From Pararhodospirillum photometricum DSM 122 (GTDB lineage Bacteria; Pseudomonadota; Alphaproteobacteria; Rhodospirillales; Rhodospirillaceae), in NCBI RefSeq assembly GCF_000284415.1, contig NC_017059.1, positions 1,819,520 through 1,862,426 on the forward strand: a stretch of 42,907 bases of DNA, given 5' to 3'. The notes beneath the pieces were generated by a model. It saw only the letters and a list, made by a program, of their open reading frames with translations, had not been told where the DNA came from and searched no databases. Below, one piece after another: positions 34,258-42,907 of the stretch. Position numbers and translations under genes: made by a program. Each line of letters starts with the position of its first letter. Position 1 is the first letter of the stretch.

Positions 34258-34965
34258 ATGCGGCGATCTGGTCGGTCCTGGGCGCTTGCTCTGGTCGCGG
34301 TGGCGCTGGGACTCGGGGGCTGCGCCGCCGGGGGCGACATTGGCAATCCTCTGGTGCGTAAGGCGACGTGGTTCTCGTATCTGAATGGAGACGATCTGCG
34401 TGCCGCCTGCCGCCCCGGCGCCCCCGAGACCCTGCGCCTTGTGTTCAATGGTGTTTATAGCGAACATGTTCGCATCTACGAAGCTCGCAATGGAGCTGAG
34501 GGGCGCTGGTTGGCCATCCGGATCATTCCTGGGGAGGCCGATCTGTCCGCCGTGCCCGTCGAGGGCCTGGGATCGTTGCTCGATCCCTGGCGCGGGGCGG
34601 CGACCACGGTTGCCCTGGCGCCCGAGGCGTGGGAGGCGCTGACCAAGGCGTTGGCTCGCGATGGCCTGGACCAACCGCCGCCGGCTGGTCTTGAGCTCGA
34701 TTCCGCCGACCATTATTGGGGGGTCTCGGGGTGTCTGGCCGGGCGGGTGGTGTTCAATGCCTGGGCGCGGGGCGAGGCACGCTATGCCGCGCTGACCTTC
34801 CCCACGGTCTTGCTGGAGGCCTATCCCCCGGCCGGGCCGTGGCCGGTGTATAGTCGGGCCGAGCGTCGGAGTTTTGAGGAAGAACGCCGCCGCCAGTTCC
34901 AGTTCCGTTTGCGGGTGGGCCCCACCGGGATCCGCGATCTGCCAGCCCTGGGCAATCCCGGTTGA
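34258..34965 (+). CDS. Putative lipoprotein of unknown function
   Basis: The 235-residue product begins with a lipoprotein signal (RRSGRSWALALVAVALGLGG followed by lipobox Cys22 in LGLGGCAAG), so it is probably lipid-anchored; Ala and Gly at +2/+3 do not predict inner-membrane retention. The mature part contains NGDDLRAACRPGAPETLRLV, NGVYSEHVRIYEARN and SADHYWGVSGCLAGRVVFNA; I do not recognise a domain. Two Cys in the mature chain could form a disulfide. AAAGGA lies nine bases before ATG 34258. It is divergent from the carboxypeptidase gene, and the phasin promoter begins at its stop codon. Confidence 0.8.
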   Translation: MRRSGRSWALALVAVALGLGGCAAGGDIGNPLVRKATWFSYLNGDDLRAACRPGAPETLRLVFNGVYSEHVRIYEARNGAEGRWLAIRIIPGEADLSAVPVEGLGSLLDPWRGAATTVALAPEAWEALTKALARDGLDQPPPAGLELDSADHYWGVSGCLAGRVVFNAWARGEARYAALTFPTVLLEAYPPAGPWPVYSRAERRSFEEERRRQFQFRLRVGPTGIRDLPALGNPG

Positions 34966-34990
34966 CACCCGCTTGGGGGCGCCGCATAGT
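34962..34990 (+). promoter_or_regulatory. Sigma-70-type promoter for the phasin gene
   Basis: TTGACA (34962-34967), 17-base spacer, CATAGT (34985-34990). A perfect -35 with the optimal spacing and a 4/6 -10 makes this the best vegetative promoter match I found in the window. The -35 overlaps the stop codon of the lipoprotein gene. Transcription should start near 34997. Confidence 0.55.
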
Positions 34991-34995
34991 TCCTT

Positions 34996-35008
34996 TGCTG
35001 CAATGCAA
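34996..35008 (+). promoter_or_regulatory. PhaR-like operator at the phasin transcription start
   Basis: The dyad TTGC-N6-GCAA, which includes CTGC-AAT-GCAA (34998-35008), resembles the CTGC-N3/4-GCAG sites bound by the polyhydroxyalkanoate repressor PhaR in alphaproteobacteria, with one mismatch. It lies at the predicted transcription start of a phasin gene, where PhaR would repress until PHA granules form. No PhaR gene is in the window. Confidence 0.4.
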
Positions 35009-35109
35009 TATGAGCGGAAGGGGCGCCTGAGCCGGGGCCCCTGTCCGGTCCTTGGTCAGACCGGGGCGCCACCGGGGCGTCCCTGTGGATCCCTTGAGGA
35101 GCTTCGCCC

Positions 35110-35754
35110 ATGTCCACCCCCCGCAAGGCGGCCCCCAAGGCCGCGTCTCGTTCCCGGCCGCACGCCGCTCAGGCTCCCGAAGCCGCGGTGAGCGCCGCTC
35201 CCGCTACTCCTGCGCCGCAGGAAGAGCCTGTGGAGGTCTTGGAGGATCACGCCGTCGCCGTGCCCGTGGAGGGATCCGTCGCCGTGTCCGTCGAGGTGGA
35301 GGCGCCTGACCTTGAGGAGCCGCCCGTCGTGGAAGACCTGCCCCCGTCTGGTGGTGCGCTGGAAGCCGTCCCCGAGGCGGTATGGGTCGCCCCGGAGCCT
35401 GCCCCGGAGCCGGTTGTGACGGTCTTCACGGCCGAGGTGGTGGAAGAGGAGCCGGCGTTCCCCGAGGCGCATGAGGTCATTGAGGCATTTTCGGCCTCGG
35501 CCATCGTGCTGGTGCAAGGCGGACACGGGGTGTCGGCCCGCACCGTGGCCTATTTCGGTGATCTGGCCGACGTGGCCCTGACCTACAATAAGGATCTGCT
35601 GGCCTGCACGACGCCCGAGGCCGCGCTTGACGTTCATCTGGCGTCGCTGACCTCGATGGTCGATCGCACCTTTGAAACAGGGGCCGCCGTCTGGGACCTT
35701 GTCGGCGCCACCGTGAAGGAAGTCTGGAGCCCTTTCCACGCCGGGCGCGTTTGA
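35110..35754 (+). CDS. Phasin-family protein with long acidic N-terminal region
   Basis: Phasins coat polyhydroxyalkanoate granules and control their number and size. The C-terminal ~85 residues (GGHGVSARTVAYFGDLADVA, LTYNKDLLACTTPEAALDVH, MVDRTFETGAAVWDLVGATV) form the amphipathic helical phasin domain. The first ~120 residues are Ala/Pro/Glu/Val-rich and probably disordered, after a basic start (STPRKAAPKAASRSRPH). GAGGAG lies eight bases before ATG 35110. A sigma-70-like promoter and PhaR-like site lie upstream, and a palindromic element follows. The phasin call is by pattern; the low-complexity region makes database matches noisy. Confidence 0.78.
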   Translation: MSTPRKAAPKAASRSRPHAAQAPEAAVSAAPATPAPQEEPVEVLEDHAVAVPVEGSVAVSVEVEAPDLEEPPVVEDLPPSGGALEAVPEAVWVAPEPAPEPVVTVFTAEVVEEEPAFPEAHEVIEAFSASAIVLVQGGHGVSARTVAYFGDLADVALTYNKDLLACTTPEAALDVHLASLTSMVDRTFETGAAVWDLVGATVKEVWSPFHAGRV

Positions 35755-35789
35755 ACGCCCGCCAGGACCTGGGCCTCTGTCCAGAGGGA

Positions 35790-35829
35790 CCGAGAGGTCT
35801 GGGGAGGCAAGCCTCCCCAGTCTTCTCTG
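35790..35829 (-). repeat. Palindromic intergenic element, copy 11 (reverse)
   Basis: CGAGAGGTCT, stem GGGGAGGC (35801-35808), loop AA, GCCTCCCC (35811-35818), AGTCTTCTCT. Flanks AGAGA/TCTCT extend the pairing. It lies between the codirectional phasin and clpS genes. Confidence 0.88.
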
Positions 35830-35938
35830 AAGCGAGGGCCCTCTGGAGCCCGGGCGCGTGATTGGCCCTTTATTGCGAGCGGAATTTACCAATATGATGG
35901 CAAAGCCAACCCTGGCACAGCAGGAAGCCGAGCCAACA

Positions 35939-36307
35939 ATGATCCAGACGACAAACAGCACGGCTCCCCATCTTGGACCGGAGGGGGACGACGACAACGA
36001 CAACGGACGTCAGCCGGGAACGGGCGTCGTGGTCAAGGTCAAGCCCAAGACCCGAAAGCCGTCCATGTACAAGGTCCTCATGCTCAACGACGACTATACT
36101 CCCATGGAGTTCGTCGTGCATGTCCTTGAGCGCTTTTTTGGGAAAAGCAACGAGGAAGCCACCACCATCATGCTTAACGTCCACCACAAGGGCGTTGGTT
36201 TGTGTGGGGTTTACACCTATGAAGTTGCGGAGACCAAGGTCGGTCAGGTTATGGACTTGGCACGGCGCTCCCAACATCCTTTGCAGTGCACGCTTGAAAA
36301 GGAGTGA
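35939..36307 (+). CDS. clpS: ATP-dependent Clp protease adaptor ClpS
   Basis: Adaptor that delivers N-degron proteins to ClpAP. The core has the N-end-residue pocket in [20 protein letters not shown] and [20 protein letters not shown], followed by [20 protein letters not shown] and QCTLEKE, all standard. The N-terminal ~35 residues are acidic and flexible ([15 protein letters not shown]). The start is unsure: ATG 35939 is used; ATGs at 35894/35897 are in frame, and TATGAT there could instead be a -10 box. clpA follows after 118 bases on the same strand, the usual arrangement. Confidence 0.94.
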   Translation: MIQTTNSTAPHLGPEGDDDNDNGRQPGTGVVVKVKPKTRKPSMYKVLMLNDDYTPMEFVVHVLERFFGKSNEEATTIMLNVHHKGVGLCGVYTYEVAETKVGQVMDLARRSQHPLQCTLEKE

Positions 36308-36366
36308 GCGCGGCCAAAGATCAAGTCATCAAGACCCAGGCGACCGACCGAGAGCTTCCAGGCCAT

Positions 36367-36393
36367 GCGGTGGGGCGGCGTAAGCCCCACGCA
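36367..36393 (+). promoter_or_regulatory. Hairpin in the clpS-clpA leader
   Basis: GTGGGGC (36370-36376) and GCCCCAC (36384-36390) form a 7-bp stem with a 7-base loop, 35 bases before the clpA start. There is no T-tract. It could attenuate or stabilise the clpA message; no direct evidence. Confidence 0.35.
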
Positions 36394-36425
36394 CTGGATG
36401 ACGGGCCGAAAGGAAAGGAGCGGGC

Positions 36426-38816
<2,391 letters not shown>

Positions 38817-38820
38817 AACA

Positions 38821-38868
38821 GGAAAAGAGGTGTGGTGGGGAGGCGCGCCCTCCCCACCACACCCCTCG
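38821..38868 (+). repeat. Palindromic intergenic element, copy 12 (forward, long stem)
   Basis: TGTGGTGGGGAGG (38831-38843) pairs perfectly with CCTCCCCACCACA (38849-38861), giving a 13-bp stem, then CCCCTCG. It lies five bases past the clpA stop codon and ahead of the hybrid kinase gene. Confidence 0.88.
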
Positions 38869-38914
38869 ATAAAGGGTGGACGGGGGTGAGCGCGACCGTC
38901 TGGAGGGCGCCAGG

Positions 38915-41900
38915 GTGAGGGACGACCGGCCGGACAAGGACAGAAAAACCGATCCGGCGGCCAGGGTCGTGGTCTTGTCCGCCCTGGCCCTGGCCCTGGT
39001 CATCCTGGGGCTGACCGGCGCTTGGGTCTTCGACATGCGCGATGATGCCCTCTCGCGGGCCCGCGCGTTGACCGAGGGCTTCTCCCTGACCTACGCCACC
39101 TTGACCAGCAAGGTCATGGATGAGTTGGGCGGGGGGGTGGCCGACTTGATCGACATCATGGCGCCCGTTGTCGATCCGGTGACCGATGTCAGCCTGCGCC
39201 ACGCCATGCGCCATTTGCGCGAAAATCACCCGCTGATCTCCGATGTTGTGATGGTGGATACCCGGGGCCGAGTGGTCGCCTGGACCGGCCTTGCCCCGGT
39301 CGAGGCCCTGCCGCCCCTGCCGGAGATCGAGCGTCTGCTGGGCGCGCGCGATTTGCCCCGGGCCACCGTGACCCCGCTTTTCGTTTGGGAACCCTACGGC
39401 CAGCAATGGATGTTTGCCGTGGGGCAGGCCATCCTTGATGCCCGAGGCGTGGTGCGCGGCGCCATGGTGGTGCTGGTTGATCAGGCCCGCGTGTCCGCCT
39501 TGGTGCAAACCGTTCTCGAAACGCCGTTGGCCACCGCCGTGTTGCTGCACGCCGACGGGATGGTCATGGTCCGCCAGCCCCCGTTTCCCTCGGTGATCGG
39601 CGAGTTTTCGTCCGAAGTCACCCGGCGGTTTGGGGTGGTCGTGACCAAGATGACCCAGCTGCGTGCCTCTCCCCTCGACGGCGTCTCGCGCATCGTGACC
39701 GAGCGTCGGGTGCCCGCCTATCCCCTGATTGTGATCGTCACGGTCGATACCCGCGAGGCCCTGGCCGGGTGGCTGCACACCACCGTCGTGACCGGGGGCA
39801 TTTTGGTGCTGCTCTTGGGGGGAGGCACGTGGCTGACCGTGCAGATGCTGCGTCAGCTCCGTCACCGGCGCGAGGCCGAAAACCGCCTGACCTTGCAAAA
39901 TGCCCTGCTCACCGTGCAGCAGGACAACTCCCCCGATGGCGTCATGGTCACCGATGACGAGGGGCGCGTGCTGTCGTGGAACCGGCGGTTTATGGAGATG
40001 TGGCGCCTGTCCGAAGGGGCGCGGGCCGGGGCCACCCTCGAGAGTGTGTGCGCCGCCATGACCCCCTTGCTGGTCGATCCCGAGGCGTTTCGCGCCGAGG
40101 CCGTCGTTTTTCTCTCGGCCAGCACGCCCCTGGACGACGGCAGCGAGATCAGGCTGCGCGACACCCGCGTGCTTGAACGGGTCGTGCGTCGCCTGACCGA
40201 CGAGGCGGGCGACATCTGGGGCTACGCCTGGTTCTTTCGCGATGTGACCGGCCGCAAGCGGGCCGAGCAGGCCCTGCGGCGCAGCGAACGCCGCTACCGT
40301 GCCATTTTCGAAAGCGTCGGCGATGGCTTGTTCGTGCTCGATCCCCAGGGCCGGATCATCGATGCCAACAAGGCCGCCTTCGCCTTGTATGGCGTCGATC
40401 CCTCCGACATGTTGGGACAGCCCCTGGTCAACTGGCTCGACCAGAAAGGGCGCGGCGATCTGGCCTCATTCCTGGAGGCGATCATCGATATCGGCGAACT
40501 GGCCACCGAATCCGTCCATCGCAACCATGCCACCCAGGCGCCTTTTCAGGCCGAGTTGCGCGGCATGCCCTTCGACTTCGGCGGGCGGCCGGGCGTGTTG
40601 ATCATGGTGCGCGACGTCACCCGCCGTCGCGCCGCCGAGGAGGCCTTGCGTCGTTCGGAACTGCGCCTGCGTGATGTGACCGATTCGGTGGGCGAGCTGA
40701 TTTACGAGGTCGATGCCTTCTTTCGCTTCACCTTTATCACCGGCCGCGCTCCCGACCAGTTGGGCTTGGCCGTCGAGGAGGTGCTGGGGCGCTCCTTGTT
40801 CAGCCTGATTCATCCCGAAGACCGGCTGCGCGTCGAGCCCTTGCTGCGCGATTTGGCCGACAAGAGTGTGCGCTTCGCCGACGTGGCCTTTCGCGTTCCC
40901 TTGCCCGAAGGCGGGGATTCCTGGCAACTCCTCTCCGGGGTGCCGGTGCTTGATACCCATGGTCACTGGGTGGGCTATCGCGGCGCTTGCATGGACATCA
41001 CCCAGTCCCGCCAGCGCGAGCAGGCCTTGCGCGATGCCAACGAAAAGCTCGCCCTGCAAGCCCGCGAAATGGCCGATCTCGCCACCAGCTTGGAAACCTC
41101 GCGCCAGGAAATCCTCCGGGTCCAGGAGCGCTTCGACCTCGCCATGCGCGGCACCAATGATGGCATTTGGGATTGGGACCTGCGCCTGGACCGCCTCTAC
41201 CTCTCCCCCCGCTCGCGCGAGATCCTGGGGCTGGACGAGGACACCTTGGGCGAGGATCCAGCCCGCTGGGCGGCGCGCATCCATCCCGACGACCGCGCCC
41301 GGGTGCGCAAGGCCCGGCGCGACCATCTGGAGGGCCTGACCCTCCAGTATCGCACGGTGGTGCGCCTGCGCCATGCCCAGGGGCACTATGTCTGGATCCT
41401 CGATCGCGGCATGGCCCTGCGCGATGCCGATGACCGCCCGGTGCGCATGGTCGGCACCCATTCCGACATCACCGAAATGCGCCGCTACGAAGAGGCCCTC
41501 CAGGCCGCCAAGGCTCAGGCCGAGGCCGCCAACCTCGCCAAGTCCCAGTTCCTGGCCATGATGAGCCACGAAATCCGCACCCCCATGACCGGGATCCTCG
41601 GCATGGGCGACCTGTTGCTGGCTTCCGATCTCACCGAGGAACAGCGCCGCTTCCTGCGCACCCTCAAACGCTCGGCCCGCACTTTGCTGGGCGTACTCGA
41701 CGATGTGCTGGACTTTTCCAAGATCGAGGCCGGGCAGATGGTGCTGGAGTGCGTCGAGTTCCGGCCGGCTGATGTGATTGAGGATGTGGTCGGCGTGTTC
41801 CTGGCCCGCGCCGTCGAGGGGGGGCTCACCTTGTCGGCTCACCTGTCCCCCGACCTGCCCGAGGCCCTGTGCGGCGATCCGGCCCGCCTGCGCCAGATCT

Positions 41901-42523
41901 TGTTCAATCTGGTCGGCAATGCCGTCAAGTTTACCGAGGCCGGCGAGGTCTCGGTCGTCGTCGAGTGCGACCGCCGCGCCGACGGCCGCATCGGCTTGAC
42001 CATCGCCGTCAGCGACACCGGAGTCGGCATGGACGCCGTCCAGCGCGCCCGCCTGTTCAATCCCTTCACCCAAGCCGACATCTCCACCACCCGGCGCTTC
42101 GGCGGCACCGGCCTCGGGCTTACCATCTGCAAGCGCTTGCTCGACATGATGGGCGGCTCCATCACCGTGGAAAGCGATCCCGGGCGCGGCTCCCGGTTTA
42201 CCGTCCATGTCGCCCTGCGCGAAGGCGACCCGGCCCGGGTCATTACCCTGGAGCCCCGCGGGGGTCCCGACCTTCCCGGCGCGGTCGGGCCAGGGCGGCG
42301 TATTTTGCTGGTTGAGGATAATGAAATCAATCGGCAGTTGATAATTACCGTGCTGGAACGCGGCGGCCACCACGTCGTCGGCGCCGGCAACGGCTACGAA
42401 GGTGTCGCCCTCGCCACCGCCGCCGAGCCGCCCTTCGACCTCGTGCTCATGGACCTGCAAATGCCGGAAATGGACGGCATGGAAGCCGCCCGCGTTCTGC
42501 GCCGCCTGCCTGAGCCTCGCTGA
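38915..42523 (+). CDS. Hybrid sensor histidine kinase with Cache and multiple PAS domains; receiver domain cut short
   Basis: Membrane two-component kinase of about 1,202 residues. Two membrane helices (about 18-38 and 288-312) enclose a periplasmic double-Cache sensor. Then come four PAS domains (for example AIFESVGDGLFVLDPQGRII; FDLAMRGTNDGIWDWDLRLD), HisKA with FLAMMSHEIRTPMTGILGMG (His about 884), HATPase with NLVGNAVKFTEAG, VSDTGVGM and GGTGLGLTI, and a receiver starting RRILLVEDNEINRQLI with the phospho-acceptor Asp in DLVLMDLQMPEMDGME (about 1178). The frame stops at 42521-42523 after RRLPEPR, about halfway through the receiver. The rest of the receiver is missing and an HPt domain follows in another frame. 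The start is GTG 38915 with GGAGG upstream; GTG 38876 is the alternative. Confidence 0.88.
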   Translation: MRDDRPDKDRKTDPAARVVVLSALALALVILGLTGAWVFDMRDDALSRARALTEGFSLTYATLTSKVMDELGGGVADLIDIMAPVVDPVTDVSLRHAMRHLRENHPLISDVVMVDTRGRVVAWTGLAPVEALPPLPEIERLLGARDLPRATVTPLFVWEPYGQQWMFAVGQAILDARGVVRGAMVVLVDQARVSALVQTVLETPLATAVLLHADGMVMVRQPPFPSVIGEFSSEVTRRFGVVVTKMTQLRASPLDGVSRIVTERRVPAYPLIVIVTVDTREALAGWLHTTVVTGGILVLLLGGGTWLTVQMLRQLRHRREAENRLTLQNALLTVQQDNSPDGVMVTDDEGRVLSWNRRFMEMWRLSEGARAGATLESVCAAMTPLLVDPEAFRAEAVVFLSASTPLDDGSEIRLRDTRVLERVVRRLTDEAGDIWGYAWFFRDVTGRKRAEQALRRSERRYRAIFESVGDGLFVLDPQGRIIDANKAAFALYGVDPSDMLGQPLVNWLDQKGRGDLASFLEAIIDIGELATESVHRNHATQAPFQAELRGMPFDFGGRPGVLIMVRDVTRRRAAEEALRRSELRLRDVTDSVGELIYEVDAFFRFTFITGRAPDQLGLAVEEVLGRSLFSLIHPEDRLRVEPLLRDLADKSVRFADVAFRVPLPEGGDSWQLLSGVPVLDTHGHWVGYRGACMDITQSRQREQALRDANEKLALQAREMADLATSLETSRQEILRVQERFDLAMRGTNDGIWDWDLRLDRLYLSPRSREILGLDEDTLGEDPARWAARIHPDDRARVRKARRDHLEGLTLQYRTVVRLRHAQGHYVWILDRGMALRDADDRPVRMVGTHSDITEMRRYEEALQAAKAQAEAANLAKSQFLAMMSHEIRTPMTGILGMGDLLLASDLTEEQRRFLRTLKRSARTLLGVLDDVLDFSKIEAGQMVLECVEFRPADVIEDVVGVFLARAVEGGLTLSAHLSPDLPEALCGDPARLRQILFNLVGNAVKFTEAGEVSVVVECDRRADGRIGLTIAVSDTGVGMDAVQRARLFNPFTQADISTTRRFGGTGLGLTICKRLLDMMGGSITVESDPGRGSRFTVHVALREGDPARVITLEPRGGPDLPGAVGPGRRILLVEDNEINRQLIITVLERGGHHVVGAGNGYEGVALATAAEPPFDLVLMDLQMPEMDGMEAARVLRRLPEPR

Positions 42524-42907
42524 ACACCGTGATCGAGCGCCTGACCACCCGCGAGGCCGCGCCGCCACCACCCGCCGCGCCCGTGACGCCCGAGGATCCG
42601 GTCTTCGACCCCAGCCGCCTTCAGGCCCTGGCCAACCGCCTTGATGCCACGGCCCTGGCTTCCCTCGTCCACCAAGCCCAGGCCGGGATGACCACCCATC
42701 GCGACGCCTTGGCCCAGGCCGTGGCCGCCGCCGATCCCCTGGATATCCGCCGCCGCGCCCACGCCCTGCGCGGCCTCGCCGGCCAGTTCGGCGCGGCCCG
42801 CGTTTGCACCCTGACCCACGCTATCGAAGCTGCCGCCGACACCCCCGACGCCTTGCCCGCCCTCTTGGACAGCCTGACCCAGGCGGTTGTGGATGCGTCG
42901 GAGGCAG
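42514..42907 (+). pseudogene. Detached HPt domain of the hybrid kinase, runs off the window
   Basis: In the frame starting at 42514 the sequence reads ASLNTVIERLTTREAAPPPP, typical of the end of a receiver plus linker, then FDPSRLQALANRLDATALAS and an HPt phosphotransfer motif DIRRRAHALRGLAGQFGAAR (phospho-acceptor His in AHALRG). It continues to the window end. There is no start codon of its own. It was evidently the C-terminal part of the kinase at 38915 before about 50 receiver codons and the reading frame were lost at about 42510. Confidence 0.7.

Noticed and set aside
40466..42571. 701-codon minus-strand frame opposite the hybrid kinase
   Set aside because: Shadow frame produced by GC-rich codon bias; product is Gly/His/Gln-rich without motifs.

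Overview
The window is GC-rich and reads like the chromosome of an alphaproteobacterium of the Rhodospirillum/Pararhodospirillum type (purple non-sulfur relatives). The clues are the aerobic-type cobalamin genes with a TcuAB/CobZ-like pair, a phasin with a PhaR-like operator, the clpS-clpA pair, the flhF-minD flagellar pair, soluble and membrane chemotaxis/GGDEF sensors, and the mreC-mreD-mrdA-rodA order. The genus is an inference from gene content and protein style, not from a search.

Layout. 0-3 kb, minus strand: proline iminopeptidase, then recQ. 3.4-4.5 kb: a soluble MCP-like protein with its signalling hairpin ahead of a Cache-like sensor domain. 4.7-7.2 kb, minus: flhF, a MinD-like FlhG and a shortened FliK-like gene, whose end abuts a 28-codon remnant resembling the MCP N-terminus. 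7.6-9.1 kb: a membrane diguanylate cyclase. 9.1-13.5 kb, minus: clpB, an unknown membrane protein and terD, behind a heat-shock-like promoter. 13.6-14.3 kb, minus: a 5'-truncated metallo-hydrolase, one truncated and two intact tRNA-Lys(CTT) genes. 14.5-19.2 kb, minus: mreC-mreD-mrdA-rodA without mreB next to it. 19.3-22.6 kb: TPR-sulfotransferase, cheW (minus), dcd. 22.6-31.6 kb: cobM and cobE (minus), a broken GT9, a GT4, an alpha/beta hydrolase, a PAS histidine kinase, then a split CobZ/TcuAB-like pair and cobK. 31.7-35.8 kb: an O-antigen-ligase-like fragment, a D,D-carboxypeptidase with SPOR domain, a lipoprotein, a phasin. 35.9-42.9 kb: clpS, clpA, then a large hybrid histidine kinase whose receiver domain is cut short, with an HPt domain left in another frame.

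Two structures cut across the genes. First, a family of about 13 short palindromic elements (core GGGGAGGC-loop-GCCTCCCC with conserved flanks GGCTGGGG and ACCCCTC) sits between genes roughly every 3 kb, in both orientations, including between divergent gene starts and once as a head-to-head doublet in which the sulfotransferase gene appears to start. Second, the window holds many damaged genes. Six single-base homopolymer indels cluster in 22.7-31.4 kb, five of them in cobalamin genes, and there are several truncations (MBL hydrolase plus tRNA, FliK-like, GT9, O-antigen ligase, hybrid-kinase receiver). They may reflect genome decay or homopolymer/assembly errors; the sequence alone cannot decide.
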